A DNA stretch of 32,745 nt from Gammaproteobacteria bacterium (lineage in GTDB: Bacteria > Pseudomonadota > Gammaproteobacteria > Steroidobacterales > Steroidobacteraceae), in contig JASHSK010000192.1 of NCBI GenBank assembly GCA_030038755.1, forward strand, positions 1-32,745, written 5' to 3'. Shown here in pieces: positions 1 through 9,220 of the stretch. The notes under the pieces are model-generated. The model worked only from the letters and a program-made list of their open reading frames with translations, searched no databases and was not told where the DNA came from. Position 1 is the stretch's first letter. Each line of letters begins with the position of its first letter. The position numbers were made by a program, and so were the translations under genes.

Positions 1-1
1 G

Positions 2-679
2 GAGACGACCGGGACCGGCACGACGAACCGCAGCGACGCGGCACTCGAGACCGTGGCGGCGCTGCCGGCGCAGGACCAGCTGCCCGGCGGCCAGTGGACC
101 GCGGGCACCAACTACCAGGTCCTCTCTCCGGCGCAGCCGACCAATGCGCCGCCCGGCCAGGTCGAGGTCATCGAGGTGTTCTGGTACGGCTGCCCGCACT
201 GCGATGCGCTCGAGCCGTATCTGGAGAACTGGTTGAAGAGCAAGCCCTCCTACATCGACTTCGTGCGAGTGCCGGTCATGTGGTCCGATATCCACCGCGA
301 GCACGCGCGCCTCTTCTATACGCTGCAGGCGCTCGGCAAGCTCGATGAGCTGCATGGCAAGGTGTTCGACGAGATCCACCGCCGAGGCGACGAGCTGTAC
401 GTGGCGAACGATCCGCAGGCGACTCTGGCCGAGCAGCTGAAGTTCGCGCAGGCCAATGGCATCAGCGCCGCGGCGTTCACTGACGCCTACAATTCCTCCG
501 GTGTGCAGAGCGATCTGCAGCAGGCCGACCAGCTGGATCGGCGCTACCAGATCGACGCGGTGCCGACCATCGTCATCGATGGCAAGTATGAAACTGACGT
601 CGGCCAGGCCGGCAGCGACGAGAAGCTCATCCAGCTGATCGACGATCTGGCCGCCAGCGAGAAGCGCCGCATCGGTTGA
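2..679 (+). CDS. dsbA: DsbA-type thiol:disulfide interchange protein, 5' end outside window
   Basis: The protein would introduce disulfide bonds into exported proteins in the periplasm. A thioredoxin-fold active site CPHC follows the strand EVFWYG, and a cis-Pro loop (AVPTIVIDGKY) lies near the C-terminus, with the alpha-helical insert between them; this arrangement and the CPHC dipeptide are typical of DsbA/DsbL. The reading frame is open to the left edge (in frame from base 2, Thr-rich), so the GTG at 53 offered by the ORF track is probably internal. That start would leave no signal peptide, which a periplasmic DsbA needs. The gene is therefore treated as truncated by the window boundary. 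It ends 25 bases before a tRNA-Arg gene on the same strand. The family is certain; DsbA versus DsbL is not resolved. Confidence 0.9.
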   Translation, partial: ETTGTGTTNRSDAALETVAALPAQDQLPGGQWTAGTNYQVLSPAQPTNAPPGQVEVIEVFWYGCPHCDALEPYLENWLKSKPSYIDFVRVPVMWSDIHREHARLFYTLQALGKLDELHGKVFDEIHRRGDELYVANDPQATLAEQLKFAQANGISAAAFTDAYNSSGVQSDLQQADQLDRRYQIDAVPTIVIDGKYETDVGQAGSDEKLIQLIDDLAASEKRRIG

Positions 680-704
680 TACGGTGTTGGCCGAGCAGGA
701 CGAC

Positions 705-781
705 GCGCCCGTAGCTCAGATGGATAGAGTGGCAGCCTCCGAAGCTGCAGGTCGTGGGTTCGAATCCCGCCGGGCGCGCCA
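705..781 (+). tRNA. tRNA-Arg (anticodon CCG)
   Basis: A full cloverleaf can be folded by hand. The acceptor stem is GCGCCCG/CGGGCGC, the D stem GCTC/GAGT, and the anticodon stem GCAGC/GCTGC with loop CTCCGAA. That gives anticodon CCG, which reads CGG (Arg). The T stem is GTGGG/CCCGC with loop TTCGAAT. The discriminator base is G and CCA is encoded in the DNA. No second tRNA is adjacent. The next gene downstream is compositionally different from the rest of the window. Confidence 0.96.
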
Positions 782-908
782 TTTCGCAATGAAATCAGAA
801 GGCTACGCGAGAGTGGTTCATGGCGTGGCTCTCCCCGTCTATCGCCTTATCCGTTCGATCCGGCAAACCGCCGAATCAGATCGAGCCCGGTAATCTGGAG
901 AATGAGCC

Positions 909-1781
909 GTGCGGAATTATTTCGTGGGCTCGGTTGCCGAACAGCAGCTCAAACCTCTGTCGGAGCCCAATAACGGATCCGTTGGGGTTCGCAGGATCAG
1001 CCTGGTCGACCACGCGACCGCGCCGTCATGCGTCCATACCGGCCTGCAGCTGGATGAGATTGCCCCCGGAGGGCATCTTGCGCCGTCGATGCATGCTTAT
1101 GAGAAGGCATTTTATGTTCTCGAGGGAGAATTCATTTACGACCTTGAGGGAAAGTCTCATCGGCTGGAGAAGGATCACTACGGCCTGATACGCAAGGCGA
1201 CGCCGTATGCGATTCGGAACACGGGCAGTGGAGCGGTACGGCTACTGACTGTTTCGGCTCCTCAGCCCAAGCCTGCAAATGCCGATTTTGTCGATACCTA
1301 TTTCCCCGTCGCCAGGCTCGGCCAGCCCGAAGCCGTGGCTCCCAATTTGAACGACCCACGGATCCGATACGTTGGCAAGTTTCACGAGTCTCGTATCTCC
1401 AATGCAGTTGCAATCTCCGGCACCGGCGTGCGATCGAGTTCGATCTTTGGGATCTCGATAACGGAATTCATCGACCGCCTGTTTGGCGCTCAATTCCTCG
1501 CGATGTTCATGGTGCAGTTCAGTCCCGGCGGGTGCGGCACGTCCCATGACCATCCTCACGAAGAAACGTATTTTTTCCTTTCGGGGAAGGCAGAGGGTGT
1601 ATTTGACGGTGAGCGGCACGTCATAGAAGCCGGCCAATATGTATGGACGGGAGTGGGATGCTTTCACTCCTTCCGCACTCTTGGCGACCAACCGGTGCGC
1701 TGGATAGAGACTCAGGCGCCACTGCCCGCAGATTTCGAAGCCTTTCGTTTCCGCCGCGAATGGGACCCGCTGAGCCGGTAG
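909..1781 (+). CDS. Bicupin protein, ureidoglycine aminohydrolase-like fold
   Basis: This 290-aa protein has two cupin domains. The N-terminal one (about residues 45-120) contains the HAYEKAFYVLEGEF strand pair but lacks a full metal-binding HxH. The C-terminal one (about residues 195-275) has SHDHPHEETYFFLSG and a later FHSF, matching the metal-binding cupin pattern HxH...E...H. A bicupin with only the second domain metallated resembles (S)-ureidoglycine aminohydrolase and related proteins, but no purine-degradation neighbours are present, so the substrate is unknown. The GTG start is chosen because GGAG lies 8 bases upstream; an ATG at 902 is in another frame. Composition is distinctly AT-richer than the neighbours: bases 1081-1140 hold 27 G+C of 60. 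With its place right after a tRNA, this suggests horizontal acquisition. Confidence 0.8.
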   Translation: MRNYFVGSVAEQQLKPLSEPNNGSVGVRRISLVDHATAPSCVHTGLQLDEIAPGGHLAPSMHAYEKAFYVLEGEFIYDLEGKSHRLEKDHYGLIRKATPYAIRNTGSGAVRLLTVSAPQPKPANADFVDTYFPVARLGQPEAVAPNLNDPRIRYVGKFHESRISNAVAISGTGVRSSSIFGISITEFIDRLFGAQFLAMFMVQFSPGGCGTSHDHPHEETYFFLSGKAEGVFDGERHVIEAGQYVWTGVGCFHSFRTLGDQPVRWIETQAPLPADFEAFRFRREWDPLSR

Positions 1782-1953
1782 GGGCACCGCCCGTCCGGTC
1801 GGCCGTCAGTGTCGGTGTCCGGCGACAACCCGAGACGACACCCGGGGGCTGCGAAACTTGCCGGCGTGAGGTCCGGTCTCAACCCGAGTCTGAGGTAATC
1901 TGATCGCACGGTTCGCGCGTTAGGATCGCAGGGAAGCACGGGAAGGAAGCTCC

Positions 1954-3228
1954 ATGAAAGCAGCCCTGGGTTGTTTGGCCGGTCTGCTCGGCGCGGCCCT
2001 GCTGTCGGCCTGCGGCGGCGGTGGCAGCAGTGGCGGCGGTGGAAGCATCGGCACCGCGACCGCGAGCCAGCCCGACTTTTCGGGCGGTGGCGCGAACGTC
2101 GTGCCGGTGAGCGTCAATGCCGGGCCCGCGAGCGCCGAGTACCAGACCTTCAATATCCCGTTGGTCAGCGTCACGGTCTGTGAGCCGGGCACCAGTACCT
2201 GCGCGACCATTCCGAACGTGCTGGTGGACACGGGCTCCTCGGGGCTGCGCCTGATGGCCTCCGCGCTGGCGAGCGCCGGCATCAGCCTGTCGCCGATGAC
2301 TGACCCGGATAACTCCGCCAATACGATTGCAGAGTGCCTGCCGTTCGCGGACGGCTACACCTGGGGAGCGGTTGCAACCGCCACCGTCATGATCGGGGGC
2401 GAGACCAGCAGCAGCGCCATCCCCCTGCAGGTCGTCGATGACAACGGCACCTCGCCCGCACCACCATCGGCCTGCACCAGCAACGGCAGCTCGCTCGATT
2501 CGGTGAACGATTTTGACGCCGACGGGGTGCTCGGCGTGACCGTCTTCAACCAGGACTGCGGTCAGAGCTGCGTCAGCGACTCCAGCAACGATATCTACTT
2601 CTCGTGCACCACGTCGGGCAGCTGCTCCTCGACGGCCCTCGCCCTCGCCGATCAGGTATCCAATCCCGCGGCGAGCTTTCCGACCGACAACAACGGCGTG
2701 ATCCTGCAGCTGGCCGCGGTCTCCGCGACCGGTGCCACCACCGGAGCGGGCTACCTGGTGTTTGGCATCGGCACGGAGAGTAACAACGGCCTCGGCAGTG
2801 CCCAGGTGCTGACCGCCAATGAGGACGGTAACTTCACCACCACATTCGAAGGCAGCACCCTCGCCAGCAGCTTCATCGATTCGGGCTCGAATGCCCTGTA
2901 CTTCAACGACAGCTCCCTCGCGACGTGCGGCGCCAGCGCTCCGGCCTCGGAGTTCTACTGTCCCAGCAGCACGGTGTCGCTCAGCGCCACCAACGAGGGC
3001 GCCAACGGCACCACCAGCGACGTCTCCTTCCAGATCGCCGACATCAACGACATCAACGACAGCTACTTCGCCATCGATGACGTCGGCGGCGGGGCCGAAT
3101 CCATTGCCGACTTCGGTGCCTATTTCGACTGGGGCCTGCCCTTCTTCTATGGCAGCACGGTGTACAACGCCATCGAAGGCATGAGCGCGGGCGGCACGGT
3201 CGGGCCGTATTACGCCTATATCCGGTAG
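1954..3228 (+). CDS. DUF3443-family lipoprotein with two pepsin-like Asp motifs
   Basis: This 424-aa protein begins with a lipoprotein signal peptide whose lipobox is LLSAC, followed by a Gly/Ser-rich spacer, so it is probably a membrane-anchored lipoprotein. The core fits the DUF3443 family (NIPLVSVTVCEPG, then VLVDTGSSGLRLM). Two aspartic-protease-like motifs are visible: DTGSSG at about residue 92 and DSGSNALYF at about residue 309. They are about 217 residues apart, in the order and rough spacing of the two catalytic aspartates of pepsin-like enzymes. Several Cys pairs suggest disulfides. Proteolytic activity is inference; the family is annotated only as a domain of unknown function. The start follows a GGAAGGAAG ribosome binding site. 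It stands alone, converging on the FAD oxidoreductase. Confidence 0.8.
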   Translation: MKAALGCLAGLLGAALLSACGGGGSSGGGGSIGTATASQPDFSGGGANVVPVSVNAGPASAEYQTFNIPLVSVTVCEPGTSTCATIPNVLVDTGSSGLRLMASALASAGISLSPMTDPDNSANTIAECLPFADGYTWGAVATATVMIGGETSSSAIPLQVVDDNGTSPAPPSACTSNGSSLDSVNDFDADGVLGVTVFNQDCGQSCVSDSSNDIYFSCTTSGSCSSTALALADQVSNPAASFPTDNNGVILQLAAVSATGATTGAGYLVFGIGTESNNGLGSAQVLTANEDGNFTTTFEGSTLASSFIDSGSNALYFNDSSLATCGASAPASEFYCPSSTVSLSATNEGANGTTSDVSFQIADINDINDSYFAIDDVGGGAESIADFGAYFDWGLPFFYGSTVYNAIEGMSAGGTVGPYYAYIR

Positions 3229-3285
3229 CAGTCGGTTTCCTGATCCATCAACGATCGACCGGGCCGCTCGAGCTCTACGGCTGCC

Positions 3286-4800
3286 TTACTCGTGCTCTGC
3301 CGCCCTTGCTTCCGCGGCGGGACTCCGGGGTCCCAGGCGCTCGAGATAGTCGCTATCCGTCCCGACGTTCCAGCCGGCCGCAGGATCCAGGTGGTCGGCA
3401 GCCAGGGCGTCCACGACCGCCTTGGCGGCGAGCATGGAATGGTCCTGATTGTTGTAGCGATGCAGCCCATTGCGGCCGATGGCAAATAAGTTGTGAAAGC
3501 CGCAGAGGTAGTCGCGCAGGCGGCCGAGCTGTGCATACGCTCCAAAATAGGCCGGATAGGCCTGCGGCACGCGCACGACGGTTGCGTCCAGAAGATCGCG
3601 GCGGCGCGCCAGTCCCAGGCGCTCCAGTTCGGCGGCGCCAAGATCCTGAAGCTCCGAATCGCTGCGCGACCAGAGCGCATCGGCGCGCGTGCAGAAATAT
3701 TCGAGGCCGAGCCAGACGGTTTCCGGGCGGGCCAGCAGCGCGGAGCTCCAGTTATTGAAGATCTGCAGGCGGCCGAGCTGAACGCCCGGGTCGTGGACGT
3801 AGATCCAGTGGTCGGGCGGCATCCCACCGGGCATGCCTCGCAGCAATAGTCCGACCGTGATGAAATCACGATGCGGCAGATCTGCGGCGATGGTCGACAG
3901 CTGCGGGTCGGGTGGCCGCAGCAGTGTCACGAGCTCGCCCAGCGGCATCGAGGAGATCAGGTGGTCGCAGGACAGCGTGTGTCGCTCTCGGCTGGTCACA
4001 TCCTCGACGATGCCGGCAGTGATGCGTTCCCCGACCCGCTCGATGCCAACCAGGCGATGACCGGTATAGACCGCACCGCCTCTGGCACGAATGCGATCTG
4101 CCACCCGTTCCCACATCTGTCCGGGCCCGAGCCTGGGATACAGAAAGCGCTCGACCAGACTGGTCTCCGGGGCCGCGGATGCCGGATCGGAACGCGAGCA
4201 CCGGCGCCTCAGCGCGTGCCGTAGAGCCCGTCCCAGCGACAATCCCTGGATACGCTGCGCCCCCCAGGCCGCGTCGATCTCGCGACAGGGCACGCCCCAG
4301 ACCTTCTCGGTGTAACTCTTGAAGAAAGTTCGATACAGCACCGCCCCAAAGCGGTTGATCAGAAAGTCCTCGAGGGAAGCCTCGGGGTGGCGGGGCGAGC
4401 GTCGAGCGGCCACGTAGCTGGCGAACATGCGCAGACATTGCGCGGCCCCGAGGTTTCTAAGGGTGCCCCACTCGAGCCGCAGTGGGTAGGAATAGAACTG
4501 ACGCCGGTAGAGAATGCGTGAGAGTCGGCGGCGAACCAGCAGCACGTGCTCTGCAGGATCGTGCTCGTCGGCAATCGGCAGAATCGACTGCCACCAGCGC
4601 AGCACCCACGAGGATTTCGAATAGAAGCGATGACCGCCCAGATCCAGGCGATTGCCGCGATAAAGAACGGTCTTCGCCAAACCTCCCACCTGAGCATCCG
4701 CTTCCACGACGAGCGGTCGCACGCCGGTCCGCTGCAGCAGCTCATAGGCCGCCGTGAGTCCGGCGGGGCCTGCGCCCACGACGATGGCGGTACGGCTCAC
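3286..4800 (-). CDS. FAD-dependent oxidoreductase, UDP-galactopyranose mutase-like
   Basis: The protein has about 504 aa with an N-terminal Rossmann motif [10 protein letters not shown] that binds FAD and a GGHRFYSK stretch shortly after it. The internal signature [27 protein letters not shown] is typical of a family between protoporphyrinogen oxidases, amine oxidases and UDP-galactopyranose mutases. Members often occur in polysaccharide or lipid-sugar gene clusters, though the substrate is not established. The GTG at 4800 overlaps the upstream gene's stop as GTGA, which suggests translational coupling; an in-frame ATG at 4815 is an alternative start. The ORF track extends this frame to 5493, but that part is the shadow of the upstream membrane protein gene. 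The upstream membrane protein probably works with it. Confidence 0.8.
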   Translation of the reverse strand: MSRTAIVVGAGPAGLTAAYELLQRTGVRPLVVEADAQVGGLAKTVLYRGNRLDLGGHRFYSKSSWVLRWWQSILPIADEHDPAEHVLLVRRRLSRILYRRQFYSYPLRLEWGTLRNLGAAQCLRMFASYVAARRSPRHPEASLEDFLINRFGAVLYRTFFKSYTEKVWGVPCREIDAAWGAQRIQGLSLGRALRHALRRRCSRSDPASAAPETSLVERFLYPRLGPGQMWERVADRIRARGGAVYTGHRLVGIERVGERITAGIVEDVTSRERHTLSCDHLISSMPLGELVTLLRPPDPQLSTIAADLPHRDFITVGLLLRGMPGGMPPDHWIYVHDPGVQLGRLQIFNNWSSALLARPETVWLGLEYFCTRADALWSRSDSELQDLGAAELERLGLARRRDLLDATVVRVPQAYPAYFGAYAQLGRLRDYLCGFHNLFAIGRNGLHRYNNQDHSMLAAKAVVDALAADHLDPAAGWNVGTDSDYLERLGPRSPAAEARAAEHE

Positions 4801-6761
4801 GGCGGCGCGGGGCATGCGTAGAGCCGCAGCCCGGCGAAGCCGCTGCCCGCGGCGGCGGGGGCGACGGCGAGGGGGGCCGCGGCCAACGTCTGCCTCGTGA
4901 CCACGTACCGCAGGTCGGAAGCGGCGCATAGGTCGGTCAGCGACTGCGGCTCGTAGCTCCAGCCTGCCGGCAGCCTCGTCCCCGATACTCCCTCCAGCGC
5001 CAGGAACGGTCGCAGCGCCCGCATTCGCCGTGCCAGGACCATGGCCGCGGGCCGGGAAAAGAGCTCGGCACCCAGTTGCGGGCCCGACAGGTAGCTCGGG
5101 CGATCGAGCAGCACCCAGGCATCGAGCGGATTCTTCGGCCAGAGCACCTCGGCTTCCGGAGCGATTCGCTGTCGCCAGGGCTGGAAGGCCCGGTACAGCC
5201 CGGCCGTCAAGCCGACGTGCGTCCACTGAGCGAATGTCACCGGCAGGAGCAGCAGGCAGCCCAGGCATGCAGTGGCGCTCACGACGGCGCACCGGATGCG
5301 TTGATGCGAAAAAAAGGTGTAGCTCCACACGCCGCTGAGCAGCAGCGCCGGCAGGGCGCTGTCCCGCATCAACCGTCTCGCCATCTCGATCCCGGGGGCG
5401 CCGGGCACGGGCTCGAACGGCATGCCGGCCGAATACACACGCATCAGCACGTCCCAGGCAAGCGCCACCCCGACGAGCCCTAAGGCGCACCACACGGCCA
5501 GCCGAACGGCGGTCGACTCCTGCCCGGCCGGCAAAGCCGGCGACGCCGACGGTAGCGGCGATGCCGGGGATACCGGCGACGAGCCCGACCTGGAGGCACT
5601 GCCGGCGCGCCGCGACAGAAAGACGGCGCTCGCGCCAATCGGAAGACAGTAGAGCAGGTCATGCAGCAGATAGGTGGCGATCAGCAACAACAGCGCTGCC
5701 CGGCCCGCGGCATGGGCCCGCACAAGACGCATGGCGAGCGGCGGCAGGGACAGCGTGGCCACGACCGTGGCGGTCCACTGCCAGCGCCACGGCTGCGCCT
5801 GGATGAGCAACGTGATGCGCAGCGTCTCCGCGAGCACCGCCAGAGCCAGGCCCGTCAGCGCAACCACCAATGCACCCACCGCGAGCGTGCGATGCTCACC
5901 GGCCGGCAGGACACGAATGGCCATCCACAGAGTAATCAGCGGAACCGCCGTGCGTGCCCAGTCGGTCGTGGCCCAGCGGGAGGGCAACAGATAGGGCGTG
6001 TTCTGAGCGAGCAGGGCCAGCCAGGAGAGATCCATACGAGCGTGCATGAGTGCGCCGCCGCTCAGCATGACGGCGGCGATCATTGCCGCCGAGGCAAGCG
6101 CGACCCAGAATGCCGCGCCCCTGGCCCGCGGGGCGATCATCCGTATCCACACGACGACGCCCACGCCCGCAGCGGCCATCAGCGGATGGATCAGCAGCGC
6201 CGCGGCCAGCAGCACGGCACTTTTCTTCATGCCCCGCCGGTCCAGTGCGGCTGCAATGCTCCAGAGCACCAGCGCCTCGGCCAGCAGTCGCGGCGTCAGG
6301 AAGTCCTCGACCACAAAGAACACGCCCTGTGCACCGTAGGACAGTTCGAGAACGAACAGCAGTCCGATCGCCAGCAGCGCCTCGCGCTCGTCCATCAGTC
6401 GCCGCGCCAGCGTCCAGGCGGCTGCCGCGAGCGCCACCTGAGAGCCGATCCACAGCGCCGCCGCGGCGTGTTCCAGACCCAGGACGCCGATCAGCGGAGC
6501 GTACAGCACACCAAACAGCGTATAGCGATCCTGCGAGCCGAATCGAAAGAAGATGTCCTGCCGAAAAGGCGACGCGTGCAGATGGATCAGTCCCTGCATG
6601 GCGTAAACCACCGCATCGTTGACTACGCCGCGGTAGAGATGCAGCAGCAGCCACGAGAACAGGATCACCAGGGCGAATGCCACTTGCGGCCGGGGCATGG
6701 GTAAGGAACGAAACGCCGGGTGCGGCGTAGCAGCCGGTAGGGGTAGCTGTTCGACCTTCAA
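4797..6761 (-). CDS. Multi-pass integral membrane protein, possibly GT-C-like
   Basis: This is a roughly 650-aa hydrophobic protein with about ten to twelve transmembrane segments spread over its length. The first is [19 protein letters not shown] Ser/Pro-rich cytoplasmic or periplasmic loop lies near the middle, and a soluble C-terminal tail of about 150 residues follows. The layout (many helices, then a hydrophilic C-terminal part) recalls GT-C glycosyltransferases or polymer-synthesis membrane proteins, but I do not recognise a catalytic motif, so this is only a suggestion. The start is uncertain. TTG at 6761 has GGAG five bases upstream; ATG at 6698 has no clear ribosome binding site; the ORF-track ATG at 6872 adds an unlikely hydrophilic leader. 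It overlaps the downstream FAD oxidoreductase gene by four bases. Confidence 0.65.
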   Translation of the reverse strand: MKVEQLPLPAATPHPAFRSLPMPRPQVAFALVILFSWLLLHLYRGVVNDAVVYAMQGLIHLHASPFRQDIFFRFGSQDRYTLFGVLYAPLIGVLGLEHAAAALWIGSQVALAAAAWTLARRLMDEREALLAIGLLFVLELSYGAQGVFFVVEDFLTPRLLAEALVLWSIAAALDRRGMKKSAVLLAAALLIHPLMAAAGVGVVVWIRMIAPRARGAAFWVALASAAMIAAVMLSGGALMHARMDLSWLALLAQNTPYLLPSRWATTDWARTAVPLITLWMAIRVLPAGEHRTLAVGALVVALTGLALAVLAETLRITLLIQAQPWRWQWTATVVATLSLPPLAMRLVRAHAAGRAALLLLIATYLLHDLLYCLPIGASAVFLSRRAGSASRSGSSPVSPASPLPSASPALPAGQESTAVRLAVWCALGLVGVALAWDVLMRVYSAGMPFEPVPGAPGIEMARRLMRDSALPALLLSGVWSYTFFSHQRIRCAVVSATACLGCLLLLPVTFAQWTHVGLTAGLYRAFQPWRQRIAPEAEVLWPKNPLDAWVLLDRPSYLSGPQLGAELFSRPAAMVLARRMRALRPFLALEGVSGTRLPAGWSYEPQSLTDLCAASDLRYVVTRQTLAAAPLAVAPAAAGSGFAGLRLYACPAPP

Positions 6762-7065
6762 GGCTTCTCCGCCGGTGGGGCTGCCCGGGTAGACCCGACG
6801 CCAGCATTCAACATAATGATTGAATCGAAAGGCAGGATACCCGTTCCCGGAAAGCCAACCAAAGGGGTCCACCCCGGCGGTCTGTTCGGCAGATCCCCGG
6901 CCGCGGAGCGCCGGTACACGACGCAGGCCATCCCTTCCACCAGGCAGTCGGCTGGATATGTCGGCTCATGACGACATGTGCGCCGCTTCCCAGACCGTGA
7001 TTAGCATTCTGTTCCCAACATGCGGCGCCTGCGCGCTTTACGGGGAATCGGGGAGGCACGCGATC
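6762..7065. other. Divergent intergenic region with two inverted repeats
   Basis: This 304-bp stretch separates the minus-strand membrane protein operon from the plus-strand lipoprotein gene, so it should hold both promoters. Two short inverted repeats are visible. One is ATTCAA-N8-TTGAAT at 6806-6825, in an AT-rich pocket. The other is ATGTCG-N8-CGACAT at 6958-6977. Either could be an operator. No convincing -35/-10 pair was identified by eye and no small gene is apparent. Confidence 0.4.
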
Positions 7066-9030
7066 ATGAACGACACATCATTACGTCACGTCACGCGCGC
7101 GCATCGCACAGTGACCTGGCTACGGGTCCTGGGTCTGTTGCTCGCGACCGGCCTGGCTGCCTGCTCGTCGGGAGGCTCCGGCGGCGACAGCGCCGCGAAT
7201 GCCGGTGGCACGAGCTCCGCGGACACCAGTACACAGGCGTGCGGCAATTGCGGCACCGCGCTGATGACGATGAGCAGCAGCAGCTCTTCCAGCAACTTCC
7301 TCAGCTACATCGTCAACATCGTGTCGCTGACGCTGACCAGCGCGAACGGCACCGTGGTGCAAACGGTGCCGGTCACCACGCAGGTCGATCTGGCGCAGCT
7401 CGTGAATCTGTCCGAGATCCTCAGCGCCGCGCAGATTCCCGCCGGCCGTTACGTGTCGGCCGCGATCACCCTCGACTACAGCGACGCCACCATCGTCGTC
7501 AACAACGGCACGAGCAGTGGTGTGACGATTCCGGCCTCGGAGATCATCAATGGAGCCACCGGCAATCCGCTGGTCTCGCCCAACAGCCAGGTCACCCTCA
7601 CGCTATCACTGGGCGACAACAATCAGCTCGTCATCACTCCCAATGTGGTGGCCGACCTCGCGCTCAACTTCAATCTGGACGCATCCGACACCATCTCCCC
7701 GTCGACGAGCGCTCCGACCTCGGTGACGGTGAATCCGGTGCTCACGGCCAGCCTGGCGCCCGATACGACCCGGCAGACCCGCCTGCGCGGCCCGCTGGTC
7801 AGCGTGAACACGACGGCCGCCAGCTATGTCGTTGATGTACGACCGTTCAATGACTTCAACAACACCAGCGGCCAGGTGACGGTCGACACCAGCAGCACGA
7901 CGACCTACTCGATCAATGGCACCAGCTACACCGGCAGCGCCGGTCTGACCGCGCTCGCCGGCCTTGCGGCCGGCACCCTGACGGTGACGTATGGCTCCTG
8001 GGATCTGAGCACGCAGACGCTGACCGCCGACACGGTGCTGGCCGGCTCGAGTGTCGCTGGCATGAGCCAGACGACCATCGAAGGCGCGGTGCTCTCGATC
8101 AGCGGCGATACGCTGACGCTCGCCAGCGGGCTGGCATTCAGGCCGGGGTTCGCGGGCATGTCGTTCCTGCCGCAGGTGACCGTCACGGTCGGCTCGAGCA
8201 CCAGCGTCACCGAGCAGGGTCAGTCGGGAACCTTCAGCACCGCGGATATCTCGGTCGGCCAGCAGCTGCAGGTGTCGGGCACCTTGAGCACCAGCAGCGG
8301 CACCGCGAGTCTGGATGCCACCAGCGGCAGCGCGCTGTTGCTACCGACGCCGCTGACCGGCACCGTGAGCGCGATCGGCACCGATCAGGTGACCCTGAAT
8401 CTCGCCACGCTCGATGGCCGCGCTGCGTCGAGCTTCACCTTTACCGGCACGGGCACCAGCAGCAGCACGGACGCGACCGCGGCCGCCTACACGGTCGCGG
8501 TGCCCTCGGCGCTTTCCACCAGCTCGCTCAGCGTCGGCGCACCGGCCAGCTTCACCGGCTTCGTGGCGCCGTTCGGCACGGCGCCCCCGGATTTCATGGC
8601 CTCGACGCTGATCAGCTACGCGCAGGCCTCAGGCTGGCTGAATGTCGGCTGGGCATCGCCCGGCACCACCGCGCCGTTCTCGACACTCACGGGTTCGCAG
8701 CTCGCCATCAGTCAGGCGACTCTGCAGTCCGCCGCCGTGGACGTGGTGCGAATTGCTGCCTCGGTCACACTCAATCCATCCACTCTGAGCGGTGGCCTGC
8801 AGCTGGTGCCGGACTCTTCGGCGACCTCGCAGACCTTCCAGGCGTTCGCGATCGTGCATCGCGAGAGCTGGAACGTTGACAACTACAGCAGCTTCGACGA
8901 TCTGGCCACGGCTCTGGCAAGCGACCTGAACGGGACAACTACCGCGCTGCAGGTGACCGCCTATGGTCCCTATGACGCCAGCACCGGAGTACTGTCAGCC
9001 GATCAGCTGATCGTCGTGCTGGACGACTGA
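7066..9030 (+). CDS. DUF4382/DUF5666-like lipoprotein, Ser/Thr-rich
   Basis: The 654-aa product starts MNDTSLRHVT and has a lipoprotein signal ending in a GLAAC lipobox, followed by a Gly/Ser spacer. Residues about 70-240 resemble DUF4382 (a beta-rich region with VDLAQLVNLSEIL and IPAGRYVSAAITLDYSDA). The remainder contains OB-fold-like repeats resembling DUF5666, such as GQQLQVSGTLS and GAVLSISGDTLTLASG, at least three times. The protein is very rich in Ser, Thr, Ala and Gly with few charged residues, as expected for an extracytoplasmic beta-structured lipoprotein. The ORF track start at 6820 is too early; ATG 7066 has GGGAGG about nine bases upstream and restores the signal peptide. Function is unknown. 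Nothing nearby suggests a dedicated partner. Confidence 0.75.
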   Translation: MNDTSLRHVTRAHRTVTWLRVLGLLLATGLAACSSGGSGGDSAANAGGTSSADTSTQACGNCGTALMTMSSSSSSSNFLSYIVNIVSLTLTSANGTVVQTVPVTTQVDLAQLVNLSEILSAAQIPAGRYVSAAITLDYSDATIVVNNGTSSGVTIPASEIINGATGNPLVSPNSQVTLTLSLGDNNQLVITPNVVADLALNFNLDASDTISPSTSAPTSVTVNPVLTASLAPDTTRQTRLRGPLVSVNTTAASYVVDVRPFNDFNNTSGQVTVDTSSTTTYSINGTSYTGSAGLTALAGLAAGTLTVTYGSWDLSTQTLTADTVLAGSSVAGMSQTTIEGAVLSISGDTLTLASGLAFRPGFAGMSFLPQVTVTVGSSTSVTEQGQSGTFSTADISVGQQLQVSGTLSTSSGTASLDATSGSALLLPTPLTGTVSAIGTDQVTLNLATLDGRAASSFTFTGTGTSSSTDATAAAYTVAVPSALSTSSLSVGAPASFTGFVAPFGTAPPDFMASTLISYAQASGWLNVGWASPGTTAPFSTLTGSQLAISQATLQSAAVDVVRIAASVTLNPSTLSGGLQLVPDSSATSQTFQAFAIVHRESWNVDNYSSFDDLATALASDLNGTTTALQVTAYGPYDASTGVLSADQLIVVLDD

Positions 9031-9041
9031 AGACGCGGGTC

Positions 9042-9071
9042 CTGCGGCGCGCGACGCTGCGGCGCGCGACG
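9042..9071. repeat. Two perfect tandem 15-mers
   Basis: CTGCGGCGCGCGACG occurs twice back to back just after the lipoprotein stop codon. Diverged copies follow to about 9101 (TTGCAACGGGCGACG and similar). It is probably a small slippage-type repeat. Confidence 0.7.
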
Positions 9072-9143
9072 TTGCAACGGGCGACGCGCGACGTTCTGCC
9101 GCGGGTATCCGTGCGGGCTGCGCACGGGCGTTGCTGGCGCGGT

Positions 9144-9166
9144 TATAATCGGCGCGCAGCCAGGAG
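9144..9166 (+). promoter_or_regulatory. Candidate -10 box and ribosome binding site for the TPR/ATP-grasp gene
   Basis: A perfect TATAAT lies at 9144-9149 and an AGGAG at 9162-9166. No good -35 hexamer is seen at the expected distance. The AGGAG is about nine bases upstream of an in-frame ATC (9176) but 54 bases upstream of the first canonical start codon (TTG 9221), so it bears on the start-site question for the next gene. Confidence 0.5.
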
Positions 9167-9220
9167 ACCGCATCGATCGTCGCCGAGAGTTCGCAGCCCG
9201 CGCCCGACAGCATCGAAGAA

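Noticed and set aside
782-1953. Possible attachment-site repeat of the tRNA-Arg 3' end
   Set aside because: No copy of the tRNA 3' sequence was found after the bicupin gene and no integrase is present.
5661-6704. 347-aa plus-strand ORF rich in Gln and Arg
   Set aside because: Shadow of the hydrophobic membrane protein on the minus strand; no domain or signal is visible.
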